Assembly (NCBI RefSeq): GCF_025421775.1
Contig: NZ_JAOEFX010000002.1
Location: forward strand, 62,001-126,000
Source: Paenarthrobacter aurescens
GTDB lineage: Bacteria > Actinomycetota > Actinomycetes > Actinomycetales > Micrococcaceae
DNA: 64,000 nt
Direction of reading: 5' to 3'
The notes under the pieces are model-generated. The model was not told the DNA's origin and did no database searches. It saw only the letters and a list, made by a program, of their open reading frames with translations. Position 1 is the first letter of the stretch. Each line of letters starts with the position of its first letter. Positions 8,651 through 16,330 of this stretch are shown piece after piece. The position numbers and the translations under genes were made by a program.

Positions 8651-9414
8651 GGCAACGTGAGGATTTCGGCTCCGTCGTTGGTGATGGCGATGGTGTGCTC
8701 GCTGTGGGCTGTCCGGCAACCCGTCACGCTGCGGAGCGTCCATCCGTCGGCGTCGGTGACCAGTTGCGCGGTGTCGGCCATGACCCAGGGCTCCAGTGCC
8801 AGCAGCAAACCGGGACGCAGCTTGTAGCCGCGGCCGGGACGTCCCATGTTTGGCACGTGGGGATCCTGGTGCATGGTCGACCCGATGCCATGGCCACCGA
8901 ACTCGGTGTTGACGGGGTAGCCCGCCTCACTCAGGACCGAGCCGATGGCATAGGAGAGGTCTCCGATCTTGGCTCCGGGGCGGGCTGCTGCAATTCCGGC
9001 GCGCAGGGCTCGCTCGGTCACCTCGATCATCGCCACGCTCTCCGCCGGCCTCGATTCGCCCACGATGAAGCTGATGGCAGAGTCTGCTGCGACGCCGTGG
9101 AGGGAGACGGCGAGGTCGAGTGTCAATAGGTCGCCGTCGGCAAGTGAGTAGTCCCGGGGCAACCCGTGCAGCACGGCATCGTTGACGCCGGTGCAAATGT
9201 AGTGGCCGAACGGACCGCGCCCGAAGGACGGGGCGTAGTCGACGTAGCAGGATACGGCTCCCGCCTCGAGGATCATGGTCTTGGCCCATTTGTCGATATC
9301 CAAGAGGTTTGTGCCCACAGTGGTGCGGCTTTTGAGGCTGTGCAGAATATTGGCAACCAGCGCGCCTGCCTCCTTTGCTCGGAGCAGTTCAGCTGGGCTA
9401 AGGATCTCAATCAT
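8635..9414 (-). CDS. map: Type I methionine aminopeptidase
   Basis: 259 residues from ATG 9414 (AGAAAGA upstream, a weak RBS; an in-frame ATG at 9432 is possible). It removes N-terminal Met from nascent proteins. The five metal ligands of the pita-bread fold are visible: GDLLTLDLAVSLHGVAADSA (two Asp), EFGGHGIG with TMHQDPHVPN (His), LALEPW (Glu) and SEHTIAIT (Glu). VNDAVLHGLP carries the substrate His. It stands apart from ribosomal-protein genes, so it may be an accessory copy; it faces a small HTH gene across a short divergent promoter. Confidence 0.93.
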   Translation of the reverse strand: MIEILSPAELLRAKEAGALVANILHSLKSRTTVGTNLLDIDKWAKTMILEAGAVSCYVDYAPSFGRGPFGHYICTGVNDAVLHGLPRDYSLADGDLLTLDLAVSLHGVAADSAISFIVGESRPAESVAMIEVTERALRAGIAAARPGAKIGDLSYAIGSVLSEAGYPVNTEFGGHGIGSTMHQDPHVPNMGRPGRGYKLRPGLLLALEPWVMADTAQLVTDADGWTLRSVTGCRTAHSEHTIAITNDGAEILTLPTLGY

Positions 9415-9482
9415 GCAGCATCTTTCTCTCATGTGACCAATAACTATCCCGGCCATATTATCCCGGTATTAGAATTGGAGCC

Positions 9483-9785
9483 ATGGTCAGGTTGCCGCTA
9501 ACACCCGCAGAGGCCGAGCGTGGACAGCGCCTCGGCGCTCTCCTGAGACGCGCGCGGGGCGAGCGTTCGATGTTGGAGACCGCCCTCGATGCCCGTGTCT
9601 CGCCGGAAACGCTCCGAAAGATCGAGTCCGGCCGCGTGGCGACGCCGGCCTTTCCCACTGTCGCCGCGATCGCCGATGTGCTCGGCCTTTCCCTCGATGA
9701 GGTGTGGGCTGAAATCAACCGGCCTGAGCTCGGTGCCGAGTCAGGTAGTTCCCGCCGGAACGCCCGTGAATGGCTGGCTTCCTAG
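9483..9785 (+). CDS. Small XRE-type helix-turn-helix regulator
   Basis: 100 residues. An HTH_3 domain fills residues 15-75: RLGALLRRARGERSMLETALDARVSPETLRKIESGR, then FPTVAAIADVLGLSLDEVW. No second domain. The gene is divergent from map with only 68 bp between starts, so it may regulate map or itself (inference). The 3' end abuts a 15-bp repeat. Confidence 0.87.
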   Translation: MVRLPLTPAEAERGQRLGALLRRARGERSMLETALDARVSPETLRKIESGRVATPAFPTVAAIADVLGLSLDEVWAEINRPELGAESGSSRRNAREWLAS

Positions 9786-9787
9786 GG

Positions 9788-9825
9788 CTCAGCGTCAACA
9801 ATCTCAGCGTCAACAATCTCAGCGC
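9788..9825. repeat. 15-bp tandem repeat CTCAGCGTCAACAAT, 2.5 copies
   Basis: Units begin at 9788, 9803 and (partial) 9818, in the gap between two convergent regulator genes. They reach the stop codon of the leftward gene at 9819. Same unit length as the array at 8597 but unrelated sequence. Confidence 0.85.
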
Positions 9826-10400
9826 TGGGGCCGGGCCCGGACGTGAAGGCGTTCGCCTTGCTGGCCGAACAAGGTGAGGAGCTCTACCGGCTCTGAAGTT
9901 GCACTGGCGAACCAGTGCGGCGTGCGCGTATCGAATTCCGCCACCTCACCAGGCTTCAGGACAAAATCGTTATCTCCCAGGACCAGCCGTAGCTTGCCGT
10001 TGAGGATGTACATCCAGTCGTAGCCCTCGTGCGACTGGGGCTCCGGAATCTCCTGACCCGTTCCACTCTTCAGGACCATCTTGAACGCTTGGATTCCGCC
10101 GGGTCGCCGAGTGAGGGGGAGGACGGTGCCCCAATCGTGCACATGCGGCTTGAGGTGGATGCGGGGATCACCCGTTTGCGGAGCATCGATCAATTCCTCG
10201 AGCGGGACTTGGTGGAGCCGGGCTATGGGCAGCAGCAGTTCCAGGGTGGGCTTCCGCTGGCCTGACTCCAGTCTCGAAAGTGTGCTGACGGAGATGCCCG
10301 TCGCCTCCGAAGCGTCCGCGAGCGTCACGTTGCGTTGTGTCCGCATGGCACGCAGGCGGGGACCAACGGCGTCGAGCATGGTGCTGAAATCGGTAGTCAT
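9819..10400 (-). CDS. XRE-family regulator with C-terminal cupin sensor domain
   Basis: 193 residues from ATG 10400. An N-terminal HTH (RLRAMRTQRNVTLADASEATGISVSTLSRLESGQRKPTLELLLPIAR, about residues 14-60) is followed by a C-terminal cupin_2 domain (HEGYDWMYILNGKLRLVLGDNDFVLKPGEVAEFDTRTPHWF). Such proteins sense a small metabolite through the cupin and repress nearby genes. It is divergent from a thioredoxin-reductase-like gene with 128 bp between starts, which is the likely target. The intergenic segment has GCAAATTTCTTTGC and two TTTGCCAWA-like boxes that could be its operator. Confidence 0.9.
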   Translation of the reverse strand: MTTDFSTMLDAVGPRLRAMRTQRNVTLADASEATGISVSTLSRLESGQRKPTLELLLPIARLHQVPLEELIDAPQTGDPRIHLKPHVHDWGTVLPLTRRPGGIQAFKMVLKSGTGQEIPEPQSHEGYDWMYILNGKLRLVLGDNDFVLKPGEVAEFDTRTPHWFASATSEPVELLTLFGQQGERLHVRARPQR

Positions 10401-10528
10401 GGACCCAGTTTGCCATAGCAGCAAATTTCTTTGCCAATACTGCTGAAGGTGCCGAACCATTGAACAAGCGGCACAAGTCGCCTGAGACCCGTGGAGGCGC
10501 AGTGAACGAAGAATCAAGAAGGAGCCAG

Positions 10529-11509
10529 ATGGCCGAGCAATACGACGTCATTGTGGTCGGTGGTGGCGCAGCTGGGTTAAGTGCGGCGGTTACGTTGGGG
10601 AGGGCTCTTCGCTCAGTCCTCGTCATCGACGCCGGCGAGCCACGGAATGCACCTGCCGCGGGCGTGCACGGGTTCCTGTCCAGGGACGGAATCAATCCAC
10701 AGGAACTCCTGGCACTCGGACGCGCGGAAGCGAGCCAGTATGGGGCAGGCATAGTGGCCGGAACAGTCGTCGCGGCGCGTTCGACGGCGGACCCAACGGC
10801 CGGCTCTGAACTTGCCTTCGAGGTGGACCTGGCTGATGGGCGGACCGCCGGTGCGCGCCGTGTGCTGGTCACCAGCGGGCTGGTGGACACACTTCCTGAC
10901 GTTGGAGGCCTTCGCGAACGCTGGGGACGCGACGTCCTGCACTGTCCCTATTGCCACGGCTGGGAAGTGCGGAACAAGGCGATTGGAATTCTGGGTTCAG
11001 TGCCGATGGCGTTGCACCAGACCCTGCTGTTCCGTCAATGGAGCCCCAACATCACGTTGTTCCTGAACGACGTTGTGGAGCCGACGGAAGAAGAATGGGA
11101 GCAACTGAGTGCCCGTTCCATCACCGTGGTGGATGGCAAAGTGCGGTCCCTGGAAGTGACCGATGACGCCTTGAGCGGTGTTGTCCTGGCTTCGGGCACA
11201 GTGATTCCGGTGGAAGCCGTGGTGACCGGAACCCGTCTGGAGGCCCGGTCTGCCGTGCTGGAATCCCTGGGAGTCCCCTTGGTGCAGCATCCTATGGGAG
11301 TGGGGACCCACGTTGAAGTGAATCCGCAGGGTGGGGCGACCTCGGTGCCGGGTGTCTATGCCGCGGGAAACGTCACCGATCTTATGGGTCAGGTGATGGC
11401 CTCTGCTGCCGCGGGGGTCATGGCGGGAGCCGCCATCAATGCCGACCTCATCACCGAAGAGACAAGACGGGCGGTGGAGGCCGCGAGGCTCTCCGTGGCG
11501 ACAGGCTGA
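10529..11509 (+). CDS. Thioredoxin-reductase-like NAD(P)/FAD oxidoreductase
   Basis: 326 residues from ATG 10529 (AAGGAGCC upstream). FAD-binding VIVVGGGAAGLSAAVTLGRAL at the N-terminus, redox CxxC in LHCPYCHGWE near residue 142, and C-terminal PGVYAAGNVTD. The redox motif sits in the NAD(P) domain as in thioredoxin reductases. The CPYCHGWE context is that of the TrxR-like family often paired with HTH-cupin regulators, whose substrate is uncertain. Probably controlled by the divergent cupin regulator. Whether it reduces thioredoxin or another disulfide cannot be decided here. Confidence 0.88.
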   Translation: MAEQYDVIVVGGGAAGLSAAVTLGRALRSVLVIDAGEPRNAPAAGVHGFLSRDGINPQELLALGRAEASQYGAGIVAGTVVAARSTADPTAGSELAFEVDLADGRTAGARRVLVTSGLVDTLPDVGGLRERWGRDVLHCPYCHGWEVRNKAIGILGSVPMALHQTLLFRQWSPNITLFLNDVVEPTEEEWEQLSARSITVVDGKVRSLEVTDDALSGVVLASGTVIPVEAVVTGTRLEARSAVLESLGVPLVQHPMGVGTHVEVNPQGGATSVPGVYAAGNVTDLMGQVMASAAAGVMAGAAINADLITEETRRAVEAARLSVATG

Positions 11510-11613
11510 AAGGCCTTGGACCGCAGTTACAGCTGATCCCGAACGGCCAAAACAGTCGACTTGTCGGCTCGACGAGAGGACGATTAAAGGACAGCCGTTG
11601 AAGGAGGTTGGGT

Positions 11614-11835
11614 ATGTGCTACGCGTACTACGACGACTTCGAGCGGCGCACGAAGAAGGACTCCGCGCGCAAGCCCGAGATGCACACGTCTGAGACAAAA
11701 ACGGATAAGGAACCAGAATCCCCTGCCCAAAGCCGTCCACGGACGGAAGGAACTCTGTGGACTTTCCTGGCCCGCCGTCGCAGGGAATCCGAGGTTTCAG
11801 AACCGAAGATCGACCGCATCCACGAGAAAGTCTAG
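11614..11835 (+). CDS. Small hypothetical protein, 73 residues
   Basis: Starts MCYAYYDDFERRTKKD at ATG 11614 with a perfect AAGGAGG six bases before it, which argues strongly for a real gene. The protein is highly charged (Lys/Arg/Glu), has no hydrophobic segment and ends SEPKIDRIHEKV. No family recognised. It is followed by a strong terminator. Cytoplasmic, probably disordered in the middle. Confidence 0.7.
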   Translation: MCYAYYDDFERRTKKDSARKPEMHTSETKTDKEPESPAQSRPRTEGTLWTFLARRRRESEVSEPKIDRIHEKV

Positions 11836-11870
11836 GCACATCCTGGACTGGACCGAAGAAGACCGAAATG

Positions 11871-11902
11871 ACGAAGGGCGCTGCACCTGCAGCGCCCTTC
11901 GT
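11871..11902. terminator. Bidirectional terminator between small gene and fliW
   Basis: 15-bp perfect inverted repeat ACGAAGGGCGCTGCA / TGCAGCGCCCTTCGT with two bases between arms (the real loop opens to 4-6 nt). It separates the rightward 73-residue gene from the leftward fliW end at 11908. Confidence 0.8.
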
Positions 11903-11907
11903 ATTTC

Positions 11908-12294
11908 CTACCGCGCCAGCTCAGCCCGGAGCGGATACTTGGCCCCATCCAGGATCACCTGGACACAGGTGCCGTCCGCCGGATTCAGCAGGATGGGCGC
12001 CATGAGGTTCACTGTGGTCTTCTCCGGTGTCGGGTTGACCACCACCAGCATCGTTGCTTCCGAGAGACTGGAGAGCCCCACCGCTTGAAACGCGGCGGCC
12101 GGAACGGCGGGCGCATAGTCGGGCACGTAAACTGCAGCGTCTGCCAGGAACATCCGCACGCGTGGCTCGGAAACTTCCAGTGCGTACAAGCCCTCCGCTC
12201 CGGCCACTCCACGCAAGGCGAACCCCTCCGCCGACTCCAACCCAGGCATGGGCGAGGCAAAAGCCAGGGTGTCAAAAGCCAATGCCGTGCTCAT
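11908..12294 (-). CDS. fliW: Flagellar assembly factor FliW
   Basis: 128 residues; ATG overlaps the flgL stop (ATGA). FliW motifs: LAFASPMPGLESAEGFAL at the N-terminus, MLVVVNPTPEKTTVNLMAPILLNP in the middle. In Bacillus FliW binds flagellin and antagonises CsrA, tying flagellin translation to secretion. csrA lies at the other end of this locus, so the same partner switch is likely. It is last in the flgN-flgK-flgL-fliW unit. Confidence 0.93.
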   Translation of the reverse strand: MSTALAFDTLAFASPMPGLESAEGFALRGVAGAEGLYALEVSEPRVRMFLADAAVYVPDYAPAVPAAAFQAVGLSSLSEATMLVVVNPTPEKTTVNLMAPILLNPADGTCVQVILDGAKYPLRAELAR

Positions 12295-13178
12295 CGGAGG
12301 AAGTCCATGAGCGTGGGCTGCAGCACCTTGGCCGTCACGGCAAGCGCCACCTGATAGTTGGTTTCCTGCAATTTCAAATCCATGACCGCCTTTCCCAAGT
12401 CCAGGTCTTCGACGCGCGCTCTTTGAGTTTCCAGCGTAGCCTTCATCCCCTCCAGGGAGTCCTGGGCCTGGCCGAGGCGGGTTTGCCGCATGCCCACATC
12501 GGACCTGCCGTCGATCACGGCTGTGATTCGCTCGCCGATGGCTGCCAGCCGTGCATTGGGGTCGGCACCTGACCGGATATCCGCGACGACGTCACTCACC
12601 AAAGCGAAAACGGAGCCAGCGCCGTCGCCAAAGATCGCACCGCCGTCGGAATCCACCCGCACGGTCCGCGCCGAATCGACGCGACGCTCCACCGAACTGC
12701 CACCGGCGCCGACGTAGGACGGGGGAGTGGTGTTGGTGAAAGCGCCCACCGTGTCCGAACTTCCGGCGAAGACATTTCGGCCCAGGTACTGGGTGTTGGC
12801 CTGCGTCAGGAGGTCTTTGCCAAGGCCTTCGATCTCGACGGCGATGGCCTCCTTGGCCGTGCTGTTGAGGGTTCCATTGGAGGCCTGGACCACGAGGTCC
12901 CGAACACGGTTGAGGATATTTGTTGACTGCCCCAGGGCGGTGTCCGCGGCGGCCAGCCAGCCGTTGCCGTCGCTGATGTTTGTGCCGTACTGAGCGGCCG
13001 CGCTCAGCTGGCCGCGCATGGCAATGGCCTGGGCTGCACCCGCCGGGTCGTCCGACGGGCGGCTGATGTTCTTCAACGTCATGGCCCGCTCCTGCAGCTC
13101 GGAGAGCCGGGACTGGGCAGACTGCAGGTTCCTCTGCGCGGAGGCAGACATCATCTGGTTGGTGACGCGATTGAGCAC
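12291..13178 (-). CDS. flgL: Flagellar hook-associated protein 3
   Basis: 295 residues. The N-terminus RVTNQMMSASAQRNLQSAQSRLSELQERAMTLKNISRPSDDPAGA is the conserved coiled-coil D0/D1 region shared with flagellin. The C-terminal helix (KAVMDLKLQETNYQVALAVTAKVLQPTLMDFLR) is also typical. It joins FlgK to the filament. Three bases separate it from flgK, and its stop is coupled to fliW. Confidence 0.95.
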   Translation of the reverse strand: MLNRVTNQMMSASAQRNLQSAQSRLSELQERAMTLKNISRPSDDPAGAAQAIAMRGQLSAAAQYGTNISDGNGWLAAADTALGQSTNILNRVRDLVVQASNGTLNSTAKEAIAVEIEGLGKDLLTQANTQYLGRNVFAGSSDTVGAFTNTTPPSYVGAGGSSVERRVDSARTVRVDSDGGAIFGDGAGSVFALVSDVVADIRSGADPNARLAAIGERITAVIDGRSDVGMRQTRLGQAQDSLEGMKATLETQRARVEDLDLGKAVMDLKLQETNYQVALAVTAKVLQPTLMDFLR

Positions 13179-13181
13179 GGC

Positions 13182-14615
13182 TTACCTTCCTACCAATCCT
13201 GTGCGGTTAATCAGGACATCCAAAGCTTCGTCAATGGCCGTCATCACACGGGCCGCTGCCTGGTAAGCGTGCTGGCTGGCGAGCAGGGCCACGTTTTCTT
13301 CGTCCAGGCTGACGGACGCACCCGAGGATCGCTGCCCGACGGCGGCGACACTGGCCGCATCCGACAGCTGGGAGTGCTGCTGGGCCGACCTCGAGGCCAT
13401 GCCAATGCCAGCCACCACGCCACTCCAGAACGTGTCGGGTGCGCCGGGGGCGGAGCCGATCTGGGCTACGGCGTCGGCAATGCTGCCGTCCAGGGAACCG
13501 GAACCAGGGGCGCCCGTCGCGATGCCGGCCGCGCTGGTAGGAACCACCTTGAGGGACAGGGCAATTGGAACGCCCGGCGTGCTGGTGAAGAAGTCCAGGT
13601 TGACCCCTCCGCTGGAGGATTGGCCGGTTCTATGGACGGCGTTGACGTCACTCATCAGTTGCGTGGCGAAGGCGTTGTAGGCTGCTGCTGCTTCAGCAAT
13701 AGCTCCACCGGTGCCTGCACCTTTGCTGCCCGCCGCGGCGGGGGCCAGGAGCGATACCGCTCCGGCGAGCTGTCCGCCGTCGAGGTTTACTGCGACGCCG
13801 GAGCGGTCTGCCCACTCCAGCTGTACCGGCTGCCCGGCCGTGCCCATGGAGGTCTGACCCGCGAGCTTGAGCTCCCGGTGCGACGTGCCCGAGACCAGAG
13901 CGTTGCCCCCGATGAGAACGTCAGCGGTGCCGTCGGCATTTTCACGAACCGTGCCGCCCGCCAGCGCCGCTATGGACTCCGTCATCTGGTTCCTCGCGTC
14001 AATGAGTTCGTTGGCCGAGCCACCCGCGGCCAGTACCGAGCGAATGGTTGCGTTGAGGTCAGCGACCCTGCCGGCCGCAGCGTTCAGTTCATCCACGGTG
14101 GCCGATGCTTCGCCGCGGATCCGGGTCCACTGCGCGTCAAGCGCTTTGTAGCCCGCGGATACCGTTTCGCTCAGCGTCGCCGCAGCTTCCAACAGGACCG
14201 ACGCCGGAGCAGACTCGCCCGGGTGGTTGGAGACTCCCTGCCACGACGCCCAAAAGGTTTGCAACGCCGTCGAGATTCCATGTGGTCCGGGCTCCTGCAG
14301 TGCATCCTCAAGCCGTTGCAGTTCGGTGGACCGGATCCCGGCGAAACCGGACTGGGCCGCGGTGTTGCGGACACCGGCGTCGAGGAAACTGCTTCCAAGG
14401 CGGGCGATGCCGTCAACGGAGACGCCTTGGCCGGCCTGGCCGATGGTCGGGTTGAGGCCAACGGGACGGGGCGCGCCGATGGCCGACTGCTCCAGCCGTT
14501 GCCGGGTATAGCCGGCGGTGGTGGCGTTGGCGATGTTCTGCCCGGCCAGGTTGATGGCCTGCTGCGCTGCGGTAAGTCCACGGTAAGCCGTGTTGAGTCC
14601 GCCAAAAGTGCTCAC
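13182..14615 (-). CDS. flgK: Flagellar hook-associated protein 1
   Basis: 477 residues. N-terminal FGGLNTAYRGLTAAQQAINLAGQNIANATTAGYTRQR is the FlgK/hook-family signature. The C-terminus SLDEENVALLASQHAYQAAARVMTAIDEALDVLINRTG is the matching D0 helix. First hook-filament junction protein. Situated between flgN and flgL in a leftward unit. Confidence 0.96.
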   Translation of the reverse strand: MSTFGGLNTAYRGLTAAQQAINLAGQNIANATTAGYTRQRLEQSAIGAPRPVGLNPTIGQAGQGVSVDGIARLGSSFLDAGVRNTAAQSGFAGIRSTELQRLEDALQEPGPHGISTALQTFWASWQGVSNHPGESAPASVLLEAAATLSETVSAGYKALDAQWTRIRGEASATVDELNAAAGRVADLNATIRSVLAAGGSANELIDARNQMTESIAALAGGTVRENADGTADVLIGGNALVSGTSHRELKLAGQTSMGTAGQPVQLEWADRSGVAVNLDGGQLAGAVSLLAPAAAGSKGAGTGGAIAEAAAAYNAFATQLMSDVNAVHRTGQSSSGGVNLDFFTSTPGVPIALSLKVVPTSAAGIATGAPGSGSLDGSIADAVAQIGSAPGAPDTFWSGVVAGIGMASRSAQQHSQLSDAASVAAVGQRSSGASVSLDEENVALLASQHAYQAAARVMTAIDEALDVLINRTGLVGR

Positions 14616-14647
14616 GTGAATGTCCTTTGCTGGTCCAACCGCTGCGG

Positions 14648-15133
14648 TCAGAATTGCCGGTCGACGAGGTGGGCGGCCGAAGTTTCCCCTGTCCGGCCAT
14701 GGGAGTCATAGGTGCCGGCGGCGGGTTTCAGGTCGGCCAGTGTTTCCTGGGTGGAGCGGACAGCTGCCCGCAGGAATTGCTCGTTGGCATCACGAAGTTC
14801 CTTGATGGCCGAGGTCTGCTGGCGCATCGCCGTCACATGGGAGGTGAGGACCTCGGCCCACGCAGAATCGGGCGCCGCTGCGGCAAGTTCAGCCAGCGAG
14901 CAGTCAGGGGAAATGCCCCACTGCTCGGCCACGGCGGCGATTTCCACGGTACGGGCAAGTCCGGCCTTGGACACCCTGTCCAGAACCTGCTCCACTTCCC
15001 GGGTGCCGTGGGGCAGCCAGCGGGACTTGCCGGCCGTCAACAACAGTTGCTCTTCCTCGAGCTTGAAGGTCAGGAGGTCCAGGAGTTCACGCTCGCGCCA
15101 CAGCAGGGCTGACAGTTCATGGATGGCCACGGG
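14648..15133 (-). CDS. flgN: FlgN-family flagellar export chaperone (copy 1)
   Basis: 161 residues from GTG 15133 (CTGGAGTTGACCCCC upstream). A more upstream in-frame GTG (15199) would fall just after the sigma28-type promoter at 15203-15229, which favours 15133. It begins ELSALLWRERELLDLLTFKLEEEQLLL, then long amphipathic helices, as in FlgN chaperones that escort FlgK and FlgL. Position directly before flgK supports this. A diverged paralogue is at 41652-42203. Confidence 0.85.
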   Translation of the reverse strand, partial: PVAIHELSALLWRERELLDLLTFKLEEEQLLLTAGKSRWLPHGTREVEQVLDRVSKAGLARTVEIAAVAEQWGISPDCSLAELAAAAPDSAWAEVLTSHVTAMRQQTSAIKELRDANEQFLRAAVRSTQETLADLKPAAGTYDSHGRTGETSAAHLVDRQF

Positions 15134-15202
15134 GGTCAACTCCAGTTCTGGTCGGTAGGGGTGCGGGATGGGATGGCGTAGGTCCTGCCAACTCCCCACT
15201 AG

Positions 15203-15229
15203 CTATCGGCCGCCAAGGTTCCATCGTTA
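15203..15229 (-). promoter_or_regulatory. Sigma28-type promoter for flgN-flgK-flgL-fliW
   Basis: On the minus strand TAACG (15229-15225), 17 bp, GATAG (15207-15203), within GCCGATAG. This matches the sigma28 geometry TAAAG-N17-GATAA. The nearest gene start downstream is flgN, 70 bp away. Confidence 0.7.
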
Positions 15230-15277
15230 GGCTGCGCAGCCCGTGAAAACGTTGATTCTTTTCCTCGGGATTTCTAC

Positions 15278-15305
15278 TTACGGGTAGGGAAAGGGCCGTC
15301 GATAG
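15278..15305 (+). promoter_or_regulatory. Sigma28-type promoter for fliC
   Basis: TTACG (15278-15282), 18 bp, GATAG (15301-15305). The spacer is one base longer than in the other sites. It is back to back with the flgN promoter; the two -35 boxes are 48 bp apart. The fliC start follows 64 bp later. Confidence 0.65.
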
Positions 15306-15368
15306 TGGGGTGTGACGGCCCACGGATGGGCCGCCGCACAGTAAGTCCACATCACGGAGGAAATTTTC

Positions 15369-16205
15369 ATGGGCATGCAGATCAACAACAACCTGATGGC
15401 GAACAACGCATACCGCAACCTGAACGCCACGCAGGACACCCTGTCCAAGTCGATGGAGAAGCTCTCCAGCGGCCTGCGCATCAACCGTGCTGCAGACGAC
15501 GCAGCCGGCCTTGCCATTTCGGAAGGCCTCAAGTCCCAGGTCAGCGGCTCCGCGGTTGCCGCACGTAACGCCCAGGACGGCATCAGCCTCATCCAGACCA
15601 CTGAAGGTGCCCTCGGCGAGGTTCACTCCGTACTGCAGCGCATGCGCGACCTCGCAGTCCAGGGTGCATCGGACACCAACAACACGGCCGCACGCGATGC
15701 CATCAAGGACGAAGCCGATTCGCTGGGCAAGGAGCTGGACCGCATCACGCAGTCCACCAACTTCAACGGCATCGACCTTCTCAAGGGTGGTTCCAAGAAC
15801 ATCCAGGTTGGTACCGCTGGTACGGCAAACGACACCATCGCAGTGACCCTCGGTGATGTCGCCACGGCAGCAGGCACCTTGTCCTCGGCCACCGGCGCCA
15901 CGGGCTTCGACGTCAGCACCAACGCTGCAGCACAGACCACGATCACCGCTATCGACGCTGCGATCACCACGGTCTCCGCCCAGCGTTCGGACCTGGGTGC
16001 AAACCAGAACCGTCTGGACCACGCGATCAAGACGCTGAACGTCTCCGGCGAAAACCTGCAGGCAGCCCAGTCCCGCATCGCCGACACGGACATGGCAGCC
16101 GAAATGGTCAAGTACACCAAGGCCAACATCCTGTCCCAGGCAGGTACGGCCATGCTGGCCCAGGCAAACCAGTCCGGCCAGGGCGTTCTGTCCCTCCTGC
16201 GCTAA
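15369..16205 (+). CDS. fliC: Flagellin
   Basis: 278 residues; ATG with CGGAGGAAATTTTC upstream. Conserved N-terminal D0/D1 (MQINNNLMANNAYRNL, SSGLRINRAADDAAGLAISE, QDGISLIQTTEGAL) and C-terminal D1/D0 (NQNRLDHAIKTLNVSGENLQAAQSRIADTDMAAEM). The variable middle (about residues 140-190) is short and Ala/Thr-rich, so the filament has minimal outer domains. Probably the only flagellin in this window, with its own promoter and a long leader that could bind CsrA. Confidence 0.97.
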   Translation: MGMQINNNLMANNAYRNLNATQDTLSKSMEKLSSGLRINRAADDAAGLAISEGLKSQVSGSAVAARNAQDGISLIQTTEGALGEVHSVLQRMRDLAVQGASDTNNTAARDAIKDEADSLGKELDRITQSTNFNGIDLLKGGSKNIQVGTAGTANDTIAVTLGDVATAAGTLSSATGATGFDVSTNAAAQTTITAIDAAITTVSAQRSDLGANQNRLDHAIKTLNVSGENLQAAQSRIADTDMAAEMVKYTKANILSQAGTAMLAQANQSGQGVLSLLR

Positions 16206-16249
16206 GCCTTCACAGCCTTTAGCCGCATGAGTCGACTGACCGCATAAAT

Positions 16250-16290
16250 CGACGGCGACCGGCCGGGCCCCATAAACCGGCCGGCCGTCG
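16250..16290 (+). terminator. Possible hairpin after fliC
   Basis: GC-rich inverted repeat, CGACGG-(CGA)-CCGGCCGG against CCGGCCGGCCGTCG, with a three-base bulge and no T-tract. It could be an attenuator giving more fliC than fliD transcript. Confidence 0.45.
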
Positions 16291-16330
16291 TCGAGCCCTC
16301 AAATACACACGTCATCCGGAAGGGACACTC

